64,000 nt of DNA from CAZBRS01 sp964494475 (GTDB lineage: Bacteria > Myxococcota_A > UBA9042 > CAZBRS01), in NCBI GenBank assembly GCA_964494475.1, contig CAZBRS010000019.1, positions 27,773 to 91,772 on the forward strand, read 5' to 3'. The notes beneath the pieces were generated by a model, which saw only the letters and a program-made list of their open reading frames with translations, was not told the origin of the DNA and did not search any database. The position numbers were made by a program, and so were the translations under genes. Numbering within the stretch: the stretch's first letter is position 1; each line of letters begins with the position of its first letter. Of this stretch, positions 8,527 to 16,409 are shown one piece after another.

Positions 8527-9240
8527 TCACCGGTCGGCGTGCAGGATGAACGGGTACGTGACCGTTACGGGGCCGTCGGTGGGCGCCTCGAAGTGCAGGG
8601 CCGAGAGCACGTTCAGCACGCAGCCCTCGAGGAAGGGCTGGTCGAGGGTCGACTCGACCAGGTGCACCTCGCTCACGCGGCCCTCGGCGCCCTGGGGGGC
8701 GGCCGTGATGGTGAAGCTGGCCTTGACCACGCCCTCGAGCTCCGGGTGGGCCTGCACCCAGGCCTGGTAGCACTCGCGCAGGTCGGGCAGGGCCTCGCGG
8801 ATGGCCGAGCGGATGCCCTCGGGGTCGGTGGGCCATACGCCGCGCACCACGGGCGCGTCGGCGGTCTCGGAGACGGTGCTGGCGTCGACGTCGGGGCCCT
8901 GGGCGTCGATCGGTACGGTCGGCGCCTCGTCGGCGGGCGCCGCGAGCAGGGCCGGCCGGGGGGCTCGAGGATCGTCCGCGGCAGGGCGGATCGGCTGGGC
9001 GGGCCGGTGCGGGGCGGTCGGGGCGTGGCTCGCGGGGGCAGAGGCCGGCGCGGCCGTCGACGAGGGCTCCGCCGGGGCGCGCTCGCGCGACGCGGGCGCG
9101 TCGGCGGCAGGGCCGCTCTGCGCCGGCGGGTCGAGGGGCCGGAAGAGCAGGGCGCTCGCGCCCGCGAGAGCCAGGGCGAGCGCGGCGCCCAGCAGGGGGC
9201 GCAGCCAGCGGGGGAGGATGGGCGGTGTGGGTCGGGTCAC
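8527..9240 (-). CDS. AgmX/PglI C-terminal-domain protein (TonB-like)
   Basis: 237 residues. An N-terminal membrane anchor (WLRPLLGAALALALAGASALL) is followed by a long Ala/Pro-rich, low-complexity periplasmic spacer (about 40-150). A compact C-terminal domain comes last (about 150-237), with IREALPDLRECYQAWVQAHP, VVKASFTI and a terminal VTVTYPFILHADR strand. This domain is the AgmX/PglI C-terminal type found in myxobacterial gliding and energy-transduction proteins, related in layout to TonB. The GTG start overlaps the stop of the upstream MYXO-CTERM gene (GTGA), so the two are co-translated. Likely role: an inner-membrane protein that reaches across the periplasm. Confidence 0.78.
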   Translation of the reverse strand: MTRPTPPILPRWLRPLLGAALALALAGASALLFRPLDPPAQSGPAADAPASRERAPAEPSSTAAPASAPASHAPTAPHRPAQPIRPAADDPRAPRPALLAAPADEAPTVPIDAQGPDVDASTVSETADAPVVRGVWPTDPEGIRSAIREALPDLRECYQAWVQAHPELEGVVKASFTITAAPQGAEGRVSEVHLVESTLDQPFLEGCVLNVLSALHFEAPTDGPVTVTYPFILHADR

Positions 9241-10313
9241 CTTGCCATCAACTCCCTCACGGACGAGCGTCGACGACGCGTGAGCAGCGCGAACGCCACG
9301 AGCAGCGCCAGCGCTCCCGACGCCGAGGGCCGGGCCGCCGGCCACGCGCAGCCGCCGGAGCCTGCCCCGGTCGGGTCGTCGTCGGCGGACGTGCCGGGCG
9401 CGAGGTCGTCGGCGGCCTCCGGCGAAGCGTCGAGCGGCTCGGGGCCTTCGCTCAGGGCGGCGTCGGGGCCCTGGTCGGGCGCGCAGCACCCGTCGACGCT
9501 GACGTTCACTTCGTACGGGGCCTCCCCGGTCGAGGCCTCGGGGACGGGCTCGCTGACCTCGACGGCGGGCTCGGGTGAGGCTTCAGGTCCGGCCTCGACG
9601 ACCTCGGGCCCGGGCTCGACCACCACGGGCACGGGGTTCCAGTCGACCGCGGCGGGCTCGCCCGGCGCGCACTGGTGGGTGGCGGGATCGCAGTCGTGGC
9701 CTGCCGGGCACTCGAGGAACGACTGGCAGCACGGGCCGGTGACCGGCGCGAAGCGGCACTCGTACTGGTTGAGCCCGCCAGAGGTCACCCACTGGCAGTT
9801 GTCGACCGAGCAGGGGTTCTGGTCGAGGCAACAGGCCTGGGGTTGGGCCGGGTCACAGATGTACGTGCCCGACGACGGCTCGTACACGGTGGGCCAGCAG
9901 TTCACGAGCGAGACCTTGACCTGGATCGACGCGCACGCCGCTTGCACCCCGGCGACGTCGGGGTCGGCGTCGATCGGTTGCAGGCCGCCCGGGCCCTCGG
10001 TAGCCAGGCAGACCCACAAGGTGTGCTGTCCCGGAGGGACGGGCGCGACCACCACGGGGCCGGGCCCCCCGGTGGAGAGCAGGGCGGGCGGCGCGTCGAG
10101 CCCCACCAGCACGGCCTTGCCGGTGGCGGGGTAGGCCCAACCGGACACCGCGAACTCGACCGTGACGCTGGCGTTCGGGTCTTCGGGCGCGACCTGAACG
10201 TACTGGCCGTCGGCCGGCGCCGTGATCGCGATCGAGGGCCCGCCGGAGGCCGCGAGCGTGAGGGGCACGACCAGCACCAGCAGGAACGTGGCGCGAACGA
10301 GCGCGGTCGCCAT
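9237..10313 (-). CDS. MYXO-CTERM-like surface protein with Cys-rich centre
   Basis: 358 residues. A Sec signal peptide (MATALVRATFLLVLVVPLTLAAS) is followed by an Ig-like segment (about 27-130) and a cysteine-rich block with paired Cys (ACCLDQNPCSVDNC, GPCCQSFLECPAGHDC). A Pro/Glu/Val-rich stalk comes next. The tail at about 318-358 has GSGGC, a hydrophobic helix and RRRR. Gly-Cys, helix, Arg cluster is the layout of MYXO-CTERM sorting signals, which in Myxococcota are processed by a dedicated rhomboid-like or CAAX-type protease for surface display. The ATG at 10313 has an ideal GGAGG. Its stop overlaps the AgmX-like start. Precise function unknown. Confidence 0.82.
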   Translation of the reverse strand: MATALVRATFLLVLVVPLTLAASGGPSIAITAPADGQYVQVAPEDPNASVTVEFAVSGWAYPATGKAVLVGLDAPPALLSTGGPGPVVVAPVPPGQHTLWVCLATEGPGGLQPIDADPDVAGVQAACASIQVKVSLVNCWPTVYEPSSGTYICDPAQPQACCLDQNPCSVDNCQWVTSGGLNQYECRFAPVTGPCCQSFLECPAGHDCDPATHQCAPGEPAAVDWNPVPVVVEPGPEVVEAGPEASPEPAVEVSEPVPEASTGEAPYEVNVSVDGCCAPDQGPDAALSEGPEPLDASPEAADDLAPGTSADDDPTGAGSGGCAWPAARPSASGALALLVAFALLTRRRRSSVRELMAR

Positions 10314-10374
10314 GGTTGCCTCCGCAGGTCGCAGGATCGAGCGATCGGCGTTGATCGTAGAGGATTTCGCGAAT

Positions 10375-11214
10375 TCAGTAAAGGAAGAGATCCTCACCAT
10401 CAGAGACGGTCACGATCAGCCACGTGTCGCCGCGGGTACCTGCCGGAAGCGCGTCCCAGGCCTGGTTCAGCGCCTCGGCGTGCGCGTCGCCGAAGGCCAG
10501 CACCGAGAGGGCTTGCCGCACCCAGGCGTCGGCGGGGGCCACGTTGGCCGTGCTGGCCGCGATGCCCGCGAGCTTCTTCTCGAGGAGCTCGGCGGCCTTT
10601 TCGAGGGTGTACTCGGCGTCGTAGGGCCACGCCATGGCGCGGGTCACGCTCACGCCCAGCTTGCGGCCGTCGACCTGCACGAGCAGATCGGTGATCTTGC
10701 CCTGCTCATCGAGGTAGTCGACCTCCATCTCGGTCTTCAAGAGCTCGGCCAGCTCGCAGCGCGCCAGCACCTCGAAGGCGAAGATCTCGGACATCTTCGA
10801 GCTGCCGCCGGCGTTGTCGTCGTCGAAGATCTTCTGGCCGCCCGGCGTGAGCAGGTCGACGTCGGCGTCGTCGAAGGGGTCGGCGCCGAAGTCGAGGTGG
10901 TTCACCACGAAGCGCGGCGCGGGATCGGCCCAGGCGGCCTCGTCGAGCACGCCGCACGCGCCCGACAGCGCACCGAAGCCGGGCAGGGGCGTGGTCGCAT
11001 CGGGGCTCGCGTCGGGGCTCGCGTCAGGCGGCGGGGCCGCGTCGTTGGCCACGTCGGGGGTCTGCGGAGCGTCGAGCGCTTCCTGCGCGTCATGGGTCGC
11101 GTCAAGGCCGGGGCCTGCGTCGGGTGTATCCGACGACCCGCTGTCGGGGGACGAGCACGCGAGCGCGAGCAGGAGGACGACCGCGGGGACGGCGAAGGAC
11201 CGGGCGAGGCGCAT
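10375..11214 (-). CDS. lipoprotein with PD-(D/E)XK-like fold domain
   Basis: 279 residues with lipidated Cys20 (MRLARSFAVPAVVLLLALAC) and an Asp/Ala/Pro linker to about residue 75. The remaining 200 residues form one domain. An EIFAFEVLARCELAELL helix is followed by strands TEMEVDYLDEQGKITDLLVQ and VDGRKLGVSVTRAM, and a C-terminal WLIVTVSDGEDLFLY. The helix, strand, G-K-x-x-D strand, hairpin, strand order resembles the core of PD-(D/E)XK nucleases. The usual ExK on the last strand reads SVT, so the nuclease site would be lost. The family is not named with confidence. It is a single gene between two unrelated envelope genes. Confidence 0.78.
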   Translation of the reverse strand: MRLARSFAVPAVVLLLALACSSPDSGSSDTPDAGPGLDATHDAQEALDAPQTPDVANDAAPPPDASPDASPDATTPLPGFGALSGACGVLDEAAWADPAPRFVVNHLDFGADPFDDADVDLLTPGGQKIFDDDNAGGSSKMSEIFAFEVLARCELAELLKTEMEVDYLDEQGKITDLLVQVDGRKLGVSVTRAMAWPYDAEYTLEKAAELLEKKLAGIAASTANVAPADAWVRQALSVLAFGDAHAEALNQAWDALPAGTRGDTWLIVTVSDGEDLFLY

Positions 11215-11267
11215 GGGGGCTCCGCGCTGGAGGCACCACGGCATTGTAGCCGCGTGCGCGCCGGTCG

Positions 11268-12785
11268 TCACGGGTTGACGGGGACCGTGCTGCGAAGGGT
11301 GCGCCAGGAGGTCGCGGCGGCCGGGTCGGTGGTGTCGCCAGCGTTGCCGAGCAGGGTGACGGTCTGGCCGTCGTCGCGCGAGAAGACGAAGCGGTAGCGG
11401 TAGTCGCCGGCGGGGCAGCGGCCGAGCGTGCTCTCGATGCCGAAGCGGAACAGGTGGTCGGCGCCGTAGGGGCCCTGGTGGACGGCCGCGAGCTCGAGGG
11501 GTTGGCGGGTCGTGGCGCCGCCGGGCGTGCACGCGTGCAGGTCGCTCTCGAGCCAGCCCTGCAGCGCGCCGGCGGGGGGAGTGGCCTGATCGGTGAGGCC
11601 CTTCACGTACACGCGGGCCTGCAGGCCGAGGCCCATGTTCGTGAAGCCGCTCCACAGGAGCGGCTCGGGCAGCACGCGCGCCTCGCCGGCGCGGGCGTTG
11701 TAGAGCTCCCAGCCGCCGGCCCAATCGATGGCCGAGGCGGGCGCGCTGATGGGCAGCACGTAGTTCTGGCCGAAGTCCGAGTCGTACTTCCAGTTGGCCT
11801 CGGCGCCTGCCGAGAAGCCCGGCACGCAGTGGAACCAGAGCTCGACGCGCGTGGCGGCGGGCGGCAGGTCGAGGACGGGGTCGAACGCTTCGGTCTTCAC
11901 GCACGGGGTGGGCTGGCCCTGGCAGGCGTAGCCGTAGGACTCGGTGTAGGTCTCGACGGTCGCGCTGTGCACTACGGCGTCGTCGAAGCGCCAGTTGGCG
12001 ACCACCGTCGTGGCCGAGACGGGGCCCTGGCTGCCCAGGCACCCCTGGGTCGCGCGGAGGCGCAGGGGGTCGTAGCTGACGCGCAGCTGACCGCCGGCCG
12101 TCAGGGGCCCGTCGTGCAAGGCCTCGGCGAAGTCGGGGTACGAGAGCACGAACTCGGGCACGGGCGGGGGCACGTCGGGCTGGCACACACCGTCGGGCTG
12201 CACCGACCAGCCGTTCGCGAGGCGAAGCTCGTAGTTGGCCAGGGGGTGCGCCACGCGGTTGTGGTCGAACACGCGCGTGCCGTCGTGCAGCACGACGTAC
12301 GGGATGAGGTCGATCTCGGTGCGGTTCAGGCTGGTGAAGCTCATGCCCTCGCCGGGCGTGAAGTGATCGAGCGTGAACGCGAAGTGCCGGAAGCCATCGT
12401 CGGACCCCGTCACCTCGTAGGCGGGCACGCTGTACCAGGCGCCCATGGTCGAGAGCGTGCGGTACATCACCTCGACCCGCGCGACCTCGTCGAAGCGCGC
12501 GGCGTCGACGTCGACGGCGCCCTTCCACACGTAGACGCACGGGCCCGTGGGCGTGACGCCGGGCGTGCACGACGTGCTGTAGCCACCCTGGTAGGGGGGC
12601 CTGCCCACCGAGCGCAGCACCACGAAGCACCCGTCGTCGGCCAGATCGGTGTAGGTCGCGGTGCCGTCGACGTACACGGGCTCGAGGGCCACGGAGAGCG
12701 TGCCGGTGGGCTCGGCGCCTGGTGCGGAGGCGTCACAGGCCGGGAAGACCGTCGAGAGGAGCAGCATGACCAGGATCGCGCGCAT
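11268..12785 (-). CDS. secreted lipoprotein, possibly DUF6209-containing
   Basis: 505 residues with signal peptide MRAILVMLLLSTVFPAC (Cys17). The residue after the lipidated Cys is Asp, which in enterobacteria favours retention in the inner membrane; whether this holds here is unknown. The protein is beta-rich. The segment FAEALHDGPLTAGGQLRVSY and the later NWKYDSDFGQNYVLPI recall the DUF6209 domain (about 205-360). A first domain of unknown type lies at 30-190 and a third at 370-505. The ATG at 12785 follows GGAGGCTCCC reading into the gene. No enzyme motif is visible. Likely a structural or binding protein of the envelope. Confidence 0.72.
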   Translation of the reverse strand: MRAILVMLLLSTVFPACDASAPGAEPTGTLSVALEPVYVDGTATYTDLADDGCFVVLRSVGRPPYQGGYSTSCTPGVTPTGPCVYVWKGAVDVDAARFDEVARVEVMYRTLSTMGAWYSVPAYEVTGSDDGFRHFAFTLDHFTPGEGMSFTSLNRTEIDLIPYVVLHDGTRVFDHNRVAHPLANYELRLANGWSVQPDGVCQPDVPPPVPEFVLSYPDFAEALHDGPLTAGGQLRVSYDPLRLRATQGCLGSQGPVSATTVVANWRFDDAVVHSATVETYTESYGYACQGQPTPCVKTEAFDPVLDLPPAATRVELWFHCVPGFSAGAEANWKYDSDFGQNYVLPISAPASAIDWAGGWELYNARAGEARVLPEPLLWSGFTNMGLGLQARVYVKGLTDQATPPAGALQGWLESDLHACTPGGATTRQPLELAAVHQGPYGADHLFRFGIESTLGRCPAGDYRYRFVFSRDDGQTVTLLGNAGDTTDPAAATSWRTLRSTVPVNP

Positions 12786-12860
12786 GGGAGCCTCCGAAGA
12801 CGACGGGGCGGAGTATCTCTGAGAAGAGTCACGCGTCAAGGGGAAAGGGCGTCGTCGGTA

Positions 12861-12878
12861 ACGCCGCGAGGGCGGCGT
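12861..12878 (-). terminator. candidate hairpin after the DsbA-like gene
   Basis: A 7-bp stem ACGCCGC/GCGGCGT with a 4-base loop begins 3 bp past the stop codon. There is no U-run, so it may only protect the transcript end. Confidence 0.3.
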
Positions 12879-12881
12879 CGC

Positions 12882-13988
12882 CTACTTGGCGAGGGCGGCG
12901 TCGATCTGGGCGGCCACGGCGTCGAGGTCGGTGGGGTTCGGGACCAGCACGCCGTTGACGTAGAAGGTGGGCGTGCCCTCGATGTGGACCTCGTGGCCGA
13001 GGGCCAGATCGGCTTCGACGGCGGCCCGGTGGGTGCCCGCGTCGAGGGCTTTCTCGAGGGCCTTGACGTCGAGCCCGGCCTTCGCGGCCAGGGAGAGCAG
13101 GCCCGCTCGGTCGAGCTTGTCCTGGTTGGCGAAGAGCAGGTCGTGGAACGGCCAGAACTTGCCCTGGGCGTGGGCCGCGAGCGCGGCCTCGGCGGCGGGC
13201 TGGGCGTTCTTGTGGAAGGGCAGGGGGAAGTTCCGGAAGACGAGGCGCACGCGGTCCTTGTAGCGCTCGCGCAGGGCCTCGGCCACCTTGCCGGCCTCGG
13301 CGCAGTAGGGGCACTCGAAGTCGGAGAACGTGAGCACGGTGACCTTGGCGTCGGTCGGCCCGAAGGACGGCGCGCCGCCTCCGACGACCTTGGCCTGCAC
13401 CTCGGCCGACAGGGGCTGGTTGCGGGCCTCGGCCTCCTTCAGGCCTTCGAGGACCTCGGCGTAGTGCTCGAGCATCTCGGCGCAGCGATCGGAGGGGATC
13501 GCGGGGGTCTGCTCGCGAACCTGCGCGCAGGTCGCCGTCTCGGTGCCGAGGTCGGCGCAGAGCTTCGTCTCGAGCTCGGCGCACGAGGCGCGCTGCGCGG
13601 TGAGCGCCGCCGTGATGCCGTCGACGCGACCCAGCGCGGCGGCGCAGGCCTCGGGCGGCAGCGTCTGGCTGACCAGCGTGTAGGCCGCGCAGGCCTCGGA
13701 CATGGCCCCGACGCGCGCGCACACGGCGTCCTTGAGGGCCGGGCAGGGGTTCTTGCCGGTCACTGCCGCGGCGCCCGGGGCGGCGCCGGCGCCCTTGGCC
13801 GCGTCGTTCACGGCGACCAGGGGGTTGTCGGGGCCAACGGCTGGAGCGCCGGCCTCGCCGCTTCCCTGGGGGGAAGAGGTCCCGTCGGTTCGGGGGGCGG
13901 CGGCGTTGGCCCCCGCGTTGCAGGCCGTCGCCAGCCCCAGCACCAGCACCAGGCGTCCCCAGCTCGTCACGTGTCGCAGGCACCCCAT
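12882..13988 (-). CDS. DsbA-family thioredoxin-fold lipoprotein
   Basis: 368 residues. A lipobox ends at Cys23 (GLATAC). An Ala/Gly/Pro linker leads to a cysteine-containing helical domain (about 80-200: C-P-A-L-K, VCARVG, CAELETKLC, CAQVREQ, RCAEML), probably disulfide-bonded. From about 205 a DsbA/DsbG-like thioredoxin domain follows, with active site C226-P-Y-C229 (TFSDFECPYCAEA) and the cis-Pro loop IEGTPTFYVNG. It should be an envelope thiol-disulfide oxidoreductase or isomerase tethered to a membrane. The ATG at 13988 has GAGGACGAC upstream. Fusion of a Cys-rich helical domain to DsbA recurs in myxobacterial lipoproteins; its substrate is unknown. Confidence 0.9.
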   Translation of the reverse strand: MGCLRHVTSWGRLVLVLGLATACNAGANAAAPRTDGTSSPQGSGEAGAPAVGPDNPLVAVNDAAKGAGAAPGAAAVTGKNPCPALKDAVCARVGAMSEACAAYTLVSQTLPPEACAAALGRVDGITAALTAQRASCAELETKLCADLGTETATCAQVREQTPAIPSDRCAEMLEHYAEVLEGLKEAEARNQPLSAEVQAKVVGGGAPSFGPTDAKVTVLTFSDFECPYCAEAGKVAEALRERYKDRVRLVFRNFPLPFHKNAQPAAEAALAAHAQGKFWPFHDLLFANQDKLDRAGLLSLAAKAGLDVKALEKALDAGTHRAAVEADLALGHEVHIEGTPTFYVNGVLVPNPTDLDAVAAQIDAALAK

Positions 13989-14067
13989 GTCGTCCTCGCT
14001 TCGAAGGGTCGTCCGCAGCATGATGCCGAGGCGCCCGGAGAACGCACGTGATTTTTTCACGGGCCGC

Positions 14068-16404
14068 TCACGGCAAGGTCGATCGGAGCCGCTCGACCTC
14101 GGAGGAGGAGAGCGGCACGAGCTCGAGGTGGAACATCGCGGGCTGGTTCGGCCGGAGGGAGTGGGCGGACATGCCACCGTACAGGCGGTGCGGGAACTCG
14201 ACCCGCGCCAGGGGCGCGCTCCTCGCCACGTCGCGGATGCGCCGGCAGAGGGCCTCCTCGCCGGACGGGTCGAGGGTGCGGTAGCAGTTGAGCTCGCGCA
14301 GGAAGAAGACGGGCGCCTTCGGTGCGTGCCCCTCGGCGAGCCAGGTCGAGAGGCCGTGCACGTCGACGCGTCGTCCGGCCAGCCGCGCCAGCGCGTGCAC
14401 GAAGGGGTGCGTCCGGTAGATGGCGTCGAAGCGGGGCGGGTGGTCGCCCGCGCCCTCGGTGACGAACTCGTGGTCGGCGACCAGCACGGTTGCCCGGCCC
14501 GGGAGGCGCGCCACGGCGTCGCGCACGAACACGAACTCGCGCTGGGAGTCGTGCCACACGTTGGTGGTGACGTCGAGGTGGGTGAGCGCGGGCAACGCGG
14601 CCACGGCCAGCAGGGCAGCGCTGATCAGCGAACGCCGCAGGGGCAGCCGATCGAGCTGCTCGCCGAGCCGCGCGAAGCCCACGCCGACCAGCGCGGAGGC
14701 CATCCCGAGGGCCGGCACCTGGTAGCGCAGGCCCTGCAGCAGGATCTCGCCCGACACCGAGAACGAGAACGCCACCGCGATCACCACGCCCACGAAGGCC
14801 CAGGCGACCAGCGGGCCGAGACCGGCAGGGCCCACGGGGGCGCGCTTCGCCGAGGGCAGGGCGCCGAGCAGGCCCACGACCACGAAGAGGCCAGGGAACC
14901 AGCGCTCGTCGAGCGCGAAGACCTGGGTGCCGGCCCGCTGGCTGTCGAACACCGTGCGCAGCGTGCCCAGCCACCACTGCACCGGGACGAGGGGCCGCGA
15001 CGGGTCGTGCGCGCGCAGGGGATCGCCCCAGGCGCGGAGCAGCAGCGCGAAGCCGGCGCCGAGCGCCACGGTCCACGCCGCGACGCGGACGACCCGAGGG
15101 TTCGCGCGGCCGGCCAGGCCCTGCAGGCGGGGCCACAGCGCCGCGCAGGCCGCCACGCCGAGGGCGAGGACCAGCACCGTGGGCGAGCCCTCCCGGGGCC
15201 GCGACGAGAGCGTTCGAGCGTAGTACGGGACCACCGCCACCACGTAGGGCGCCGCCAGCGCGGCCGCGGAGAGCAGCGCCAGCGCCCCCGCGAGCGCGGT
15301 CCGGGGCGTGGCGAAGAGGCCCCCCCGCGCGACGACGGCCGCGAGCCCCGTGAAGAGCACGGCGGCCTGGACGAACCCTTCGGGGCGGCAGAGCACGAAG
15401 AGCACCGCGGCGACCGCGCCGGCCAGCAGCGACCCGGTCCGACGGGACTCGGCGCAGCCCAGCACGTGGGCCAGGGCGGCCGTGGCGAAGAGGGCGGCCG
15501 GCGTCTCGAGGCACACGCCGTTCGAGTACCAGATGGCGAGCGGGAGCACGGCCGCCACCACCCCGGCGGGCATCGTCGCGCGTCCGGTGGGCTCGAGGCG
15601 CGCAGCCAGGGACGCCGCGGCGACGGGCAGCAGCGAACCGAACGCCAGGTTGGCGGCGAAGGCCAGGTCGAGCGACGGGCCGAAGAGCTCGAACAGCGCG
15701 GCCAACACGGTGCCCACCAGGGGCGGGAGATCGCCCGCTCGCCACGACCACGCGCCGTCGAGCCACGCCAGCGCCTGATCGAGGGCCCCGAGATCGGCCT
15801 GGGCCGCCACCATGGTCAAGCGTGGCGCCACCAGCCAGCGCAACGCGGCGGCCGCGACCGCCAGCGCGACCAGCGCGACCACGCGGCGCGGGTGCTCCTT
15901 CACCAGGCGGGGGAACCCGAAGGCGAGCAACCCCAGGTAGAGCAACAGGGCCGTTGCCGTGGCCAGCGTGACCCACGACGTCCGTTGGGATCCGACAGCG
16001 GGGAGGGGCATCAGGTGCGTCAACTGATCGCCGATCGCGGCTGCCTGCGCGACCGTCGCGGGCGGGCCCAGGCACGCGCCGGCGGCCAGCGTCGGCCCCA
16101 GCTCGTCGACCAGGCGCTTCAGGCGCGGGTGCCACTCCGGTTCGGCGTCGTAGCGCAGCACGGAGCTCGACACCTGTTGGGCGTTGGCGGCCGGTCCGAC
16201 GGTGCCGAGCCAGAGGGCGGCCAGCGGCCCCGTGGCGTCGTCGAAGCGCAGGATTACGCCGGCGGTGGCCTCGAGCCAGGCGGGCTCGGGCACCTGCAGG
16301 GCGCGGGCCAACGCCGCGGCCTCGGCCCGGGGGCAATCGGCTAGGTTGGCCCGCGCCGTCAGGGGCAGGAGGAGAGAGAGCACGACGACGAGCGCACGAC
16401 CCAT
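14068..16404 (-). CDS. polytopic membrane protein, GT-C glycosyltransferase-like
   Basis: 778 residues. A signal-like first helix (MGRALVVVLSLLLPLTARA) is followed by a periplasmic segment of about 150 residues, then some ten or more hydrophobic helices (170-560), and a soluble C-terminal part (about 570-778). Features such as WLDGAWSWRAGDLPPLVG and the helix pattern are compatible with GT-C/GT39-type mannosyl- or arabinosyl-transferases, but no diagnostic DxD/DE motif at the first periplasmic loop can be assigned with certainty. The ATG at 16404 is 5 bp after the PilT-like gene, with GAGGGG upstream, so both are one transcript. It may glycosylate or export an envelope polymer; this is inference. 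Confidence 0.75.
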   Translation of the reverse strand: MGRALVVVLSLLLPLTARANLADCPRAEAAALARALQVPEPAWLEATAGVILRFDDATGPLAALWLGTVGPAANAQQVSSSVLRYDAEPEWHPRLKRLVDELGPTLAAGACLGPPATVAQAAAIGDQLTHLMPLPAVGSQRTSWVTLATATALLLYLGLLAFGFPRLVKEHPRRVVALVALAVAAAALRWLVAPRLTMVAAQADLGALDQALAWLDGAWSWRAGDLPPLVGTVLAALFELFGPSLDLAFAANLAFGSLLPVAAASLAARLEPTGRATMPAGVVAAVLPLAIWYSNGVCLETPAALFATAALAHVLGCAESRRTGSLLAGAVAAVLFVLCRPEGFVQAAVLFTGLAAVVARGGLFATPRTALAGALALLSAAALAAPYVVAVVPYYARTLSSRPREGSPTVLVLALGVAACAALWPRLQGLAGRANPRVVRVAAWTVALGAGFALLLRAWGDPLRAHDPSRPLVPVQWWLGTLRTVFDSQRAGTQVFALDERWFPGLFVVVGLLGALPSAKRAPVGPAGLGPLVAWAFVGVVIAVAFSFSVSGEILLQGLRYQVPALGMASALVGVGFARLGEQLDRLPLRRSLISAALLAVAALPALTHLDVTTNVWHDSQREFVFVRDAVARLPGRATVLVADHEFVTEGAGDHPPRFDAIYRTHPFVHALARLAGRRVDVHGLSTWLAEGHAPKAPVFFLRELNCYRTLDPSGEEALCRRIRDVARSAPLARVEFPHRLYGGMSAHSLRPNQPAMFHLELVPLSSSEVERLRSTLP

Positions 16405-16409
16405 CGAAG

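Noticed and set aside
14047..14061. CGTGATTTTTTCACG as a terminator between the GT-C-like and DsbA-like genes
   Set aside because: The T-run lies in the loop and the stem is only five pairs; it is not a standard terminator.
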